From an uncultured Pelagibacteraceae bacterium (GTDB taxonomy: Bacteria > Pseudomonadota > Alphaproteobacteria > Pelagibacterales > Pelagibacteraceae): 46,705 bases of DNA. Every line of letters starts with the position of its first letter. The first letter of the stretch is position 1. A program made the translations under genes and the position numbers. The stretch is from the NCBI GenBank assembly GCA_902527215.1, contig CABZOF010000005.1, positions 1 to 46,705 of the forward strand. The letters are read 5' to 3'. This document shows positions 37,304 to 45,398 of this stretch, piece after piece. The notes under the pieces are model-generated. The model was not told the DNA's origin and did not search any database. It saw nothing but the letters and a program-made list of their open reading frames with translations.

Positions 37304-38310
37304 ATGAGAAATATCATAACAATAGGGGTGGTTGGCTTAGGAAATGCTGGTACACCAATTTTAAATAATTTATACAAATCAAAGAAGTATAACCTTGTAG
37401 CCTTTGATATTGATAAAAATAAACTCAATGATGTTCCAAAAGATATTAGTAAAGCAAATTCTATCAAAGATCTTGCTCAAAAATGTAAGGCAGTTTTAAC
37501 TTGTTTACCAAAACCAGAGCATGTTTTGTAAGTTGTTGATGGTAAAGATGGCTTATTACAAAATGCTTCATTAGGAATGATATGGATAGACACATCCACA
37601 ACCGATTTTAAACAAACACAAAAATTAGCTGAAAAAGCAAAAACCTATGGTGTTTCAATGTTAGAGGCAACTCTAACTGGAGGTGTTCATGCTTTACAAA
37701 ATAATAATATGGTTTGCTTAGCTGGAGGAGATAAAGAAATTTTTAATAAGTGGAAAAAAGTTTTACAAGATGCAATTGGTGAAGTTGTTGTTTTATGTGG
37801 AGATATAGGAGCAGGGGCAATTGCAAAAGTTGTCTCAAATATGCTTGCATTTACTAATATGGTTGCAGCATCTGAATGCATGATGATTGCTAAAAGAGCA
37901 GGATTAGATTTAGAGAGTTTTTTTGATGCTATTAGAATTTCAGCCGGAAACTCCTTTGCGTGGGAAACAGTTGTGCCTCACATTTTTAATCAAAAATATG
38001 AAGCAGGGTTTACAATGGATTTAGCATGCAAAGATATGAATTTAAGTTACTTACTTGGTCAACATTTAAATGTTCCACTAGATTTGCACATGGAAGTTAA
38101 AAAAAAATGGAAGAAGCGAGAGCTCAGTATGGAGAAAGTGAAGGGTGTTATGTTTACCCACGAACACTCGAGGACAAACTTGGTGAACCATTATCATTAA
38201 CAGGATGGGATAATTGGGGTTATGATATTAAAGTTGTTGATGGATCAATCGTTGTAAATCATAAAAATAGACCTCAATCAAAACATCCTCAGTATAATTC
38301 AAAGAGTTAA
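37304..38310 (+). pseudogene. Beta-hydroxyacid dehydrogenase (3-hydroxyisobutyrate dehydrogenase family), disrupted
   Basis: Three ORF pieces join into one enzyme of about 335 residues. Piece one has the NAD(P) loop VVGLGNAGTPIL and ends at an in-frame TAA (37529-37531) after KPEHVL. Reading continues in the same frame with VVDGKDGLLQ, then IDTSTTDF, EATLTGGVHA and the catalytic-Lys helix GAGAIAKVVSNM. At the nine-A run 38099-38107 the frame shifts, and the tail MEEARAQYGESEGCYVYPRT lies in another frame to 38310. The AAAGGAGAG ribosome-binding site is intact. The tail is longer than in typical members of roughly 290-300 residues. The family includes 3-hydroxyisobutyrate, tartronate semialdehyde and sulfolactaldehyde reductases. 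Confidence 0.85.
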
Positions 38311-38335
38311 ATAAAATTTTAAGAATTAATTATTT

Positions 38336-39223
38336 TTATTTATCTTTAACTGAGACTAATTCTGGATACTTATCAAATAAGATTTCAGCAGGTCGCTCTC
38401 CAGACCTTAATGGATCAATCAGCATTACTTGGCTAGGCATAATATTAGTTAAATTACAATCTGTACCAAAAAGTTCAAAATAATTAAGTATATCTGAATA
38501 CCATCTCACTTCAGCTTCCTTTGGTGATGTAACTTCAAATGCAACCCTATTTTTACCAAAGTGTTCGAGCACTCCAGTTAGTACATCTGACTTACTATCA
38601 TGAAGTTCAATTTCTTCATGATCAATAAGCATTGAAAATGCTCCATATTCAAAAAAAGGTTCTGCGCTTTCAACAATTTGTTTTAATGTTGCAGGAGTAT
38701 TTTTTTTTGTTTTATCCCATCCACTTTCTGGATGATGTTCATAAATTATATTCATTCCATTTTTAATTGCATGATTGCACCAAGCTTTAATTTGATTTTC
38801 AGGAATGTCTCCAAATGTATTCATGAATTCCATTGCAGAAAATCCTAAATCTGCCGCAACATCAATTGCTTCATTTACTTTTCCCTTTTTAAAAGCTTTT
38901 ATAAAATAACCATGATCCAAGTAAGGCTCTATCGAGTGTTTTTTGTAAAGATCATTTTTACGTTCCAACCATTCCTTTGGATGTCCCAGAACTTGCATTG
39001 TTGCAATTTTAACATGGTCAATCCTGTTACCAGCAACCTCTAGAAAGTCTTCTAATTCACGAAGTCCCATTCTCTCGTGGTACCAAGGGCCTTCATCAAA
39101 ACCCACATCTTTCAACCATAGTTGTGATTTAGTTCTGGGCTTTGGTTCTATAGCATTTAAATCAAATACTTTTGATATCGAATTTTTTGTTTTAGACATC
39201 TTTATTGCTTTTATATTAGTCAA
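38336..39223 (-). CDS. ComA-like (phosphosulfolactate synthase-related) TIM-barrel protein, copy 1
   Basis: A 295-residue protein whose layout follows ComA: LEDFLEVAGNRIDHVKIATM, a short helix ending KKHSIEPYLDHGYFIKAFKKG, LGFSAMEFMNTFGDIPE and the C-terminal FELFGTDCNLTNIMPSQVMLIDPLR. ComA joins sulfite to phosphoenolpyruvate in archaeal coenzyme M synthesis. The ComA loops usually read GGTLFE and EISDG; here they are replaced, although the barrel Lys in DHVKI is kept, so a different reaction is likely. It is divergent from tctC across 128 nt. A second ComA-like gene lies beyond the transporter. Family assignment is from pattern recall, without a search. Confidence 0.7.
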   Translation of the reverse strand: MTNIKAIKMSKTKNSISKVFDLNAIEPKPRTKSQLWLKDVGFDEGPWYHERMGLRELEDFLEVAGNRIDHVKIATMQVLGHPKEWLERKNDLYKKHSIEPYLDHGYFIKAFKKGKVNEAIDVAADLGFSAMEFMNTFGDIPENQIKAWCNHAIKNGMNIIYEHHPESGWDKTKKNTPATLKQIVESAEPFFEYGAFSMLIDHEEIELHDSKSDVLTGVLEHFGKNRVAFEVTSPKEAEVRWYSDILNYFELFGTDCNLTNIMPSQVMLIDPLRSGERPAEILFDKYPELVSVKDK

Positions 39224-39290
39224 ATAGATATATTTCTAACTAAATACGTCATTTTCATAGTTCTTGGGGATGTAAAAAAAATATAATTAG

Positions 39291-39320
39291 TTGAAAGACC
39301 CATAATGAACACGTTATACT
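39291..39320 (+). promoter_or_regulatory. Sigma-70-like promoter of tctC
   Basis: TTGAAA (39291-39296) and TATACT (39315-39320), 18 nt apart, lie in the divergent spacer, with AAGGGGGG just before the tctC ATG. This is one of the better promoter matches in the window. Confidence 0.5.
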
Positions 39321-39351
39321 ATCTCTAACAATATTCTCAAGGGGGGAAATT

Positions 39352-40425
39352 ATGCGTAAAATTCTAATATTAATATTAATGTCGTTATTCTCGTTTGTAT
39401 CCATTGGAAATGCAGATGTGAATTTCGCAGGCAAAACAGTTACATGGGTTGTGCCATTTAAAGAAGGTGGTGGTACGAGTAGATTTGCAAGATTTATTCA
39501 ACCTTTCTTAAAAAAATATTTACCTGGAAATCCTGATGTCCAAATCATGCACATACCAGGAGGTGGAGCTATTAAAGGTTCAAATTACTTTGAAAAAAAT
39601 GCTAAAGCAGATGGAACTTTTATTTTTGGATGCTCAACTTCAGTAATAGTCAATGTTGCTACTGGAAATCCACTTGTTAAATATAATCTTAGTGAATATC
39701 GACCAGTAGTTTTGTTACCACAAAATACTCATTGGTTCACACGTTCAGATTTAGCTGAACCTCACGATCTATCTAAAATTAAAGAAAGAAAGTTAGTTCT
39801 TTATGCATTGAAAACTCCTGCATCTGCAGATTTATTTCACATATGGATTTATGAGAAACTTGGTATCAAAGGAGCTAAACCTATACCTGGTCTTTCATCT
39901 TCAGGAGGTTATCAAGCATTCTTAAGAGGTGAAATTCATCTAAGTTCGCATGGTGCAGCGAATTATGTAAAAAAAGTTAAGCCTGAAATAGAAAAAGGAA
40001 AAGTTGTAGATTTAATGACATTAGGAATTATTGGAGCTGACGGGTCAGTTTCTAGAAATCCTTTGGCACCAAATGCACCAACATTTCCTGAAATGTATGA
40101 GAAGGTAAATGGTAAAAAACTTGAAGGCGATGACCTAGAAGCATACTATGCAATAGGTGCTGCATGGTCTCAAGCATCTAAAGCAATGATGCTTCCAGCA
40201 GATGCATCCGATGAAATAGTAAAAGCATATAGAGATGCAGCTATTAAAATGACAAATGACCCAGAGTTTAAGGCTAAAGCTGTAAAAGCTCTTGGACCAT
40301 TTCCATTAATCATAGGAGAAGAAGCAGGTGAAATTATTAAAAAGGCTGCAGTATTTTCAGATACTACTAAAAAGCAACTAAATGCAGCTTTAAAGAAACA
40401 TAAATTCACATATAGAGTTCAATAG
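39352..40425 (+). CDS. tctC: Tripartite tricarboxylate transporter binding protein (TctC/Bug family)
   Basis: Periplasmic receptor of a TTT importer for a carboxylate-type ligand. It has 357 residues with a clear signal peptide cleaved near GNA-DV (after residue 21). The mature start VNFAGKTVTWVVPFKEGGGTSR, then HIPGGGAIKGSNYF and the C-terminal FPLIIGEEAGEIIKKAA fit the Bug family. A strong AAGGGGGG ribosome-binding site supports the ATG. A hairpin separates it from the membrane subunit. The ligand is unknown; the ComA-like neighbours are the only clue. Confidence 0.92.
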   Translation: MRKILILILMSLFSFVSIGNADVNFAGKTVTWVVPFKEGGGTSRFARFIQPFLKKYLPGNPDVQIMHIPGGGAIKGSNYFEKNAKADGTFIFGCSTSVIVNVATGNPLVKYNLSEYRPVVLLPQNTHWFTRSDLAEPHDLSKIKERKLVLYALKTPASADLFHIWIYEKLGIKGAKPIPGLSSSGGYQAFLRGEIHLSSHGAANYVKKVKPEIEKGKVVDLMTLGIIGADGSVSRNPLAPNAPTFPEMYEKVNGKKLEGDDLEAYYAIGAAWSQASKAMMLPADASDEIVKAYRDAAIKMTNDPEFKAKAVKALGPFPLIIGEEAGEIIKKAAVFSDTTKKQLNAALKKHKFTYRVQ

Positions 40426-40441
40426 AACAAATAAAAAAAGT

Positions 40442-40471
40442 GCTGCTAGCTAATAGCTAGCAGCTTTTTTT
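40442..40471 (+). terminator. Terminator-like hairpin between tctC and the TctA-TctB fusion gene
   Basis: GCTGCTAGCT (40442-40451) pairs with AGCTAGCAGC (40455-40464) around a 3-nt loop, followed by a seven-T run to 40471. ATG of the downstream gene begins at 40472. An A-run at 40433-40439 could extend pairing with the T-run. This is the same design as at 2191-2226. Confidence 0.85.
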
Positions 40472-42457
40472 ATGGAACAATTATTAGCTGCACTTTTTCA
40501 ACTTTTTGAGCCTACTCATTTAGCATTTCTATTTGCAGGTACTTTACTTGGTTTAATTGTTGGTATCCTTCCAGGTATGGGTGGAACATCAGGTTTAGCC
40601 CTTGTTTTACCTTTTGTTTTTACTATGGAGCCTTCACATGCTCTTGCAATGATGATTGGAGTTCTAGCACCAACGACAACTTCAGATACTTTTCCTGCCG
40701 TACTTATGGGGGTACCTGGTACTGCAGGATCTCAAGCAACAGTAATGGATGGTTTTCCACTTTCTAAAAAAGGCATGGCAGCAAGAGCGCTAAGTGCAGC
40801 TTTTAGTGCCTCGTTGCTTGGAGGTATCTTTGGAGCATTTATATTATCAATATCTATTTATTACGCCATTCCAATAATTATGGCTTTTGGATTTGGAGAA
40901 CAGTTTCTATTAGTTGTGCTTGCTTTATTAATGGTTGGAGCTCTTACAGGAGACAATTTATTTAAAGGTATTGCCTCTTGTTTTTTAGGATTAATTATTG
41001 GATCAATCGGAACTGCCCCAATAACAGGAGATCCAAGATACACATTTAATACATTATATCTTCTAGAAGGTGTTCCTCTTGTTGTTGTTGGACTAGGATT
41101 GTTTGCAATTCCAGAAATAGTTGGCCTACTTGATTCAAAAGGCTCAATTGCAAAATCACTTAATACCAAAAAAGGTTGGTTCACAGGTTTAAAAGATGTA
41201 GTAAAAAATTGGTTTTTAGTTTTAAGATGTTCTACTCTTGGTTGTCTTGTTGGAGCTTTACCAGGTTTAGGAGGAACAGTCGTTGATTGGATTGCATATA
41301 GTCACTTAAAACAAACCACAAAAGATACTTCTCAATTTGGTAAAGGTGATATCAGAGGAGTTATAGCACCTGAGTCTGCTAATAATGCTAAAGAGGGTGG
41401 AGCATTAATTCCAACATTAATATTTGGAATACCTGGATCTGGTAATAAAGTTTTATTACTTGGAGGTTTTGTTCTAATAGGAATTGAACCTGGTTTAGAT
41501 ATGGTAACGACAAACTTAGATCTTACTTATCTAATGATTTGGTCATTAGCTATTGCAAATATTTTAGGTGCTGGAATTTGTATGGGTTTTTCATCCCAGA
41601 TTTCAAAATTCACTTTAGTACCATATTACATACTTGCACCTGTGATGGTTTGTTTAATATTTTTTGCAACATTTAACATTAATAGGGACTGGTATGATTT
41701 TATTGGACTATTATCATTTGGTATAATTGGTATTACTTTTAAAAACTTTGGTTGGTCTAGACCTGCACTTTTAATTGGTTTCTTTTTATCAAGCAAAGTT
41801 GAACTTCTAAGCTATCAAACTCAAGCAGTATATGGTTTAAGTTTTTTATCCCGTCCAGTTTCAATAATTCTTATAATTTTGTGTCTTGCTACCATCGTTC
41901 TTTTAACAAAACAAAAGTTTGACAACAATTATAGGTCTGATCTTATTAAAGGTAAGCTTACTCAAATTTATTATATAGTCATATTACTTTGTCTGCCATT
42001 ATCAATGATTTGGTTTACAAGTAGTTTAGATTATCGAGCTAATTTGTTTCCAATAAGCCTAAGTGTAATAGCTTTATCACTCTTGGTTTTTATACTTATT
42101 GTAAAAATTGCAGACTTAAAAAATTTAAAATTTTTAAATAATACATTTATGAAGTTTGCTAGGTCAAATATTTTTGAAATTAGTGGGAACTTCAATAATC
42201 AACTTTTTTATTATTTAAGTTTTATTGGTTTTTTATTAATGAATTTTATATTTGGTTTTCCAATTGCAGCAGCACTTTTTATAAATATGTTTATATTATT
42301 TCACAATAGGAAAACTTATGTATCATCAATTTGCATTTCTGCTGCATTGATGGTAATACTTTGGGCGTTATCGTCTCTGCTAACTTTACAGTTTCCAAAT
42401 GGGTTGATAGGATTATTTATCGATTTACCTTGGTGGCTAGGTGGGCAATTGAATTAA
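40472..42457 (+). CDS. TctA-TctB fusion, TTT transporter membrane subunit
   Basis: A 661-residue inner-membrane protein. Residues 1 to about 490 are TctA, with GILPGMGGTSGLALVLPF, GVPGTAGSQATVMDGFPLSK, KKGMAARALSAAF, GALPGLGGTVVDWIAY and FGIPGSGNKVLLLGG. From about residue 495 four more hydrophobic segments follow, matching a TctB small subunit fused to its C-terminus; no separate tctB is present. The start codon abuts a hairpin T-tract and has no Shine-Dalgarno sequence. Next comes the second ComA-like gene, 16 nt downstream. Confidence 0.9.
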   Translation: MEQLLAALFQLFEPTHLAFLFAGTLLGLIVGILPGMGGTSGLALVLPFVFTMEPSHALAMMIGVLAPTTTSDTFPAVLMGVPGTAGSQATVMDGFPLSKKGMAARALSAAFSASLLGGIFGAFILSISIYYAIPIIMAFGFGEQFLLVVLALLMVGALTGDNLFKGIASCFLGLIIGSIGTAPITGDPRYTFNTLYLLEGVPLVVVGLGLFAIPEIVGLLDSKGSIAKSLNTKKGWFTGLKDVVKNWFLVLRCSTLGCLVGALPGLGGTVVDWIAYSHLKQTTKDTSQFGKGDIRGVIAPESANNAKEGGALIPTLIFGIPGSGNKVLLLGGFVLIGIEPGLDMVTTNLDLTYLMIWSLAIANILGAGICMGFSSQISKFTLVPYYILAPVMVCLIFFATFNINRDWYDFIGLLSFGIIGITFKNFGWSRPALLIGFFLSSKVELLSYQTQAVYGLSFLSRPVSIILIILCLATIVLLTKQKFDNNYRSDLIKGKLTQIYYIVILLCLPLSMIWFTSSLDYRANLFPISLSVIALSLLVFILIVKIADLKNLKFLNNTFMKFARSNIFEISGNFNNQLFYYLSFIGFLLMNFIFGFPIAAALFINMFILFHNRKTYVSSICISAALMVILWALSSLLTLQFPNGLIGLFIDLPWWLGGQLN

Positions 42458-42473
42458 ATGAATATAATTTATA

Positions 42474-43268
42474 ATGACTGAAATAACATTTCCAAAATTA
42501 CCTTTCATAAAAAGAACGGAAAAACCTCGTGAGACAGGCATAAATTATGTTAGGGCACCTGTGATGGTGGGAGATTGTATAGATGATTACCTAGAGGCAT
42601 ATGCAAACCTTGTTGATATATTTAAGATTTCTGGAAAACAAGGTGCAATGATGAGCAAAAAATCTCTTTTGAGATTTATCGAAACTTGCAAAAAACATAG
42701 TGTTCAAGTTGCATTAGGGAATCCAATAATGGACGTTGCATTGTCTGGTGGGAAAGAAGTGGTAGATGATTATCTAGATACTGTTGTTAATCTTGGTATT
42801 GATATAATTGAAATTTCAAGAATAGCTCGTTCTTTAGATGATGATGAGATGTGTAGACTTATCGAAAATGCAACAGGCAAAGGGATAAAAGTTATTAATG
42901 AGGTTGGAGTTGCGTTTGCACATTCCAAGGTTATCGAGGAAGAAATTTTTGTAGAAAGAATTAAAATGCAATCTAAAAGATTTATTGAGGCAGGTTCTTG
43001 GAAAATATTACTAGAATCAGAGGGTTTGACAGAAAACCTTGATAAGAAAGATTATAGATGGAATGTAATTGATAAAATCATTAGTCCACTAGAATTGTAC
43101 CAGTTTATGGTTGAGGCTGATGATCAGGATGTATTATCAAAATACATAGAGATCTATGGTCCAGGTATAAATATGATGGTTGATCATAGTAGAGTTCTCA
43201 AAATGGAAGATGCTCGAATAGGGTATGGACCATCTCAATCCCTATGGGGTAAAGTAGTAAAATATTAG
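42474..43268 (+). CDS. ComA-like (phosphosulfolactate synthase-related) protein, copy 2
   Basis: A 264-residue protein closer to ComA at the N-terminus: FIKRTEKPRETGINYVRAP, then DIFKISGKQGAMMSK, LGIDIIEISRIARSL, VINEVGVAFAHS, WKILLESEG and IEIYGPGINMMVDHSRVLKM. EIS and the barrel Lys are kept, but the GGTLFE loop is replaced by LGNPIMDVA and EGRES by ESEGL. It is distinct from the copy at 38336-39223; the two look like separate subfamilies rather than a recent duplication. It is probably cotranscribed with the TTT transporter. The reaction is unknown; C-C or C-S bond lyase or synthase chemistry on a phosphoenolpyruvate-like compound is possible. Confidence 0.72.
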   Translation: MTEITFPKLPFIKRTEKPRETGINYVRAPVMVGDCIDDYLEAYANLVDIFKISGKQGAMMSKKSLLRFIETCKKHSVQVALGNPIMDVALSGGKEVVDDYLDTVVNLGIDIIEISRIARSLDDDEMCRLIENATGKGIKVINEVGVAFAHSKVIEEEIFVERIKMQSKRFIEAGSWKILLESEGLTENLDKKDYRWNVIDKIISPLELYQFMVEADDQDVLSKYIEIYGPGINMMVDHSRVLKMEDARIGYGPSQSLWGKVVKY

Positions 43269-43295
43269 ATTAAATTACTATAATTTTTTAATAAA

Positions 43296-43317
43296 GTTAG
43301 TCACCAGTTAGACACCG
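43296..43317. repeat. Tandem 11-bp repeat upstream of tRNA-Leu
   Basis: GTTAGTCACCA (43296-43306) is followed directly by GTTAGACACCG (43307-43317), two 11-bp units with two mismatches. They resemble the GACAC units phased at 11 bp near tRNA-Thr but lie on the 5' side of tRNA-Leu. Confidence 0.4.
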
Positions 43318-43342
43318 AGAAAACTTGAACAAGTAAAAGAAG

Positions 43343-43370
43343 TTGTGTTAAAACAAAAGACAGATATAAC
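43343..43370 (+). promoter_or_regulatory. Possible promoter of tRNA-Leu and nadK
   Basis: TTGTGT (43343-43348) and TATAAC (43365-43370) are 16 nt apart and would start transcription about 10 nt before the mature tRNA-Leu end. Confidence 0.45.
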
Positions 43371-43386
43371 AATGCAAACTCTAGGA

Positions 43387-43472
43387 GCCCTCGTGGTGAA
43401 ATTGGTAGACACAAAGGACTTAAAATCCTTGCCATTTATGGAGTGCCAGTTCGAGTCTGGCCGAGGGCACCA
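43387..43472 (+). tRNA. tRNA-Leu (anticodon TAA)
   Basis: An 86-nt cloverleaf with a long variable arm (type II). Acceptor stem GCCCTCG pairs with CGAGGGC, the anticodon loop CTTAAAA gives TAA, the T-arm is CCAGTTCGAGTCTGG and CCA is encoded. nadK starts only 4 nt after the CCA, so RNase processing of a joint transcript is likely. Confidence 0.96.
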
Positions 43473-43476
43473 CTAA

Positions 43477-44247
43477 ATGTTAAAGCCACACATACTTTTT
43501 GATCATACAAAAACATCAAAAAAAATTAAAAATTTTCTAGATCATAAAATTAAAAATATATCATTAGCTAAATGCAATCTAATAATTGTTGTTGGAGGTG
43601 ATGGTTTTATGCTTTCGTCATTGAAAAAGTATAATAAACACAAAAAACCTTTCTATGGAATAAATGCTGGCAGTTTTGGTTTTTTAATGAATAAATTTTC
43701 ATCAAAAAACACTATTAGAAATTTATCTAAAGCAAAACTAGTTTCGATTTCGCCTTTAGAAATGAGTGTAAGGAATAAGTTTAATAAAACTAAAAAGTCT
43801 ATTGCTATCAATGAAGTCTCAATTTTAAGACAAAGTAGACAAACTGCATCACTTGAAATTTCTAACGGTTCGCAAAAAATTATTAAAAAACTAGTTTCTG
43901 ATGGTGTATTGATATCAACACCTGCAGGAAGCACTGCATATAATATGTCAGTTTATGGACCAATATTAAACTTAGATTCTAAAAAACTTTCTATTAGGCC
44001 TATTAGTGCTTTCAGACCTAGAAGATGGAAGGGAAGAATTGTGAGTGATAAATCAAAAATTACAATTAAAAATCTAAATATTAATAAAAGACCAATAAGT
44101 GCAGTTGCTGACAATTACGAAGTTAGAAATGCAAAGACAGTATCTATTAAGATTAATAAAAAAGTTAAATTTAATCTTTTATATGATTCAAATAGAAGTC
44201 TTCAAAAAAAAATTAAAATAGAACAAATCAGAAAAGAAACTAATTAA
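43477..44247 (+). CDS. nadK: NAD kinase
   Basis: Phosphorylates NAD+ to NADP+. It has 256 residues: the IIVVGGDGFMLSSL motif (GGDG at 40-43), YGINAGSFGFLMN, INEVSILRQ, DGVLISTPAGSTAYNMSVYG and RPISAVADNYEVR. It starts 4 nt after tRNA-Leu with no room for its own promoter. Its stop overlaps the next ATG by one base. Confidence 0.94.
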   Translation: MLKPHILFDHTKTSKKIKNFLDHKIKNISLAKCNLIIVVGGDGFMLSSLKKYNKHKKPFYGINAGSFGFLMNKFSSKNTIRNLSKAKLVSISPLEMSVRNKFNKTKKSIAINEVSILRQSRQTASLEISNGSQKIIKKLVSDGVLISTPAGSTAYNMSVYGPILNLDSKKLSIRPISAFRPRRWKGRIVSDKSKITIKNLNINKRPISAVADNYEVRNAKTVSIKINKKVKFNLLYDSNRSLQKKIKIEQIRKETN

Positions 44248-45395
44248 TGAGCAACAAAAATTTTGGGTTTGGAACTCAAATTAGGAAATCTCCATATTTT
44301 GACTCAACAGTTAAATGGGGAGCAAAAGGTTTTTCTGTCTATAATCATATGTATATTCCGCGTGATTTTGGTGACCCCGAGCAGAACTTTTGGAACTTAA
44401 TTGAAACAGCTATTCTTTGTGATGTTGCAGTTGAAAGACAAGTTGAAATAACTGGACCAGATGCCTTTAAATTTATTCAATTATTAACACCTAGAGATTT
44501 ATCAAAATTATCTGTTGGTCAATGTAAATATGTTTTAATTACAAATGCCGATGGTGGTGTATTAAATGATCCCGTTCTTTTAAGACTGGGAGAAAATCAC
44601 TTTTGGTTATCTCTAGGTGATAGTGATATTTTATTGTGGGCTCAAGGTGTAGCTGTTAACTCAGGATTAAATGTCAAAATAACAGAGCCTGATGTTTCTC
44701 CATTGCAATTACAAGGACCAAAGTCTGGTGAAATAATGATTAAATTATTTGGAGCAAGTATAAAAGATTTAAAATATTATTGGTTTAAAGAATTAGATTT
44801 AGATGGAATACCATTAATTGTATCAAGAACTGGCTGGTCAAGTGAATTTGGTTATGAATTGTTTTTAAGAGATGGTTCAAAAGGAAATAAACTATATGAA
44901 AAAATTATGCTTGTAGGAAAGGAATTTGGATTAAAACCAGGTCACACTTCTTCTATTAGAAGAATAGAAGGCGGCATGCTTTCTTACCATGCTGATGCTG
45001 ATATACATACAAATCCATTTGAATTAGGTTTAGATCGTTTAGTTAATTTAGATGGAGATATTAATTTTATTGGAAAAGAATCATTAAAAAAAATTAAAGC
45101 TGATGGTGTAAAAAGATTACAAGTTGGTTTAGAAATTAAATGTGAAAAATTAAGTGGACCAAATACTACATTTTGGCCTCTTAAATCAAATAATAAAAAA
45201 ATTGGAAAAGTAACATCAGCTGTTTATTCTCCACGTTTAAAAAAGAATATTGCTCTTGCAATAGTAGATATTAATTGTTCAAAAATTGGTAGTGTAATTG
45301 ATGTTGAAATTGACGATAAAAATTTCAAATGTGAAGTTATTGAAAAACCTTTTTTTGATCCAAAAAAACAAATTACATCTAAATCTTTAAAGTAG
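44247..45395 (+). CDS. GcvT/DmdA-like aminomethyltransferase family protein
   Basis: A 382-residue folate-dependent methyltransferase-like protein. The layout follows the Pelagibacter DMSP demethylase DmdA more than glycine-cleavage T protein: VYNHMYIPRDFGDPE, DVAVERQVEITGPDAF, IQLLTPRDLSKLSVGQCKY, LSLGDSDILLWAQG, LQLQGPKSGEIM, RTGWSSEFGYELF and RRIEGGMLSYHADAD. It could demethylate DMSP or a related methylated sulfur or nitrogen compound. SAR11 genomes carry several such paralogs, so the substrate is open. It is coupled to nadK and ends 3 nt before the tRNA-Thr fragment. Confidence 0.82.
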   Translation: MSNKNFGFGTQIRKSPYFDSTVKWGAKGFSVYNHMYIPRDFGDPEQNFWNLIETAILCDVAVERQVEITGPDAFKFIQLLTPRDLSKLSVGQCKYVLITNADGGVLNDPVLLRLGENHFWLSLGDSDILLWAQGVAVNSGLNVKITEPDVSPLQLQGPKSGEIMIKLFGASIKDLKYYWFKELDLDGIPLIVSRTGWSSEFGYELFLRDGSKGNKLYEKIMLVGKEFGLKPGHTSSIRRIEGGMLSYHADADIHTNPFELGLDRLVNLDGDINFIGKESLKKIKADGVKRLQVGLEIKCEKLSGPNTTFWPLKSNNKKIGKVTSAVYSPRLKKNIALAIVDINCSKIGSVIDVEIDDKNFKCEVIEKPFFDPKKQITSKSLK

Positions 45396-45398
45396 GAT

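Noticed and set aside
37304..38310. Stop codon in the dehydrogenase read as selenocysteine or programmed recoding
   Set aside because: The codon is TAA, not TGA, no stimulatory structure is evident, and a second lesion follows downstream.
43269..43386. SAM-V type riboswitch in the leader before tRNA-Leu/nadK/DmdA-like
   Set aside because: I could not form the expected pseudoknot; the region holds only a promoter-like pair and the 11-bp tandem.
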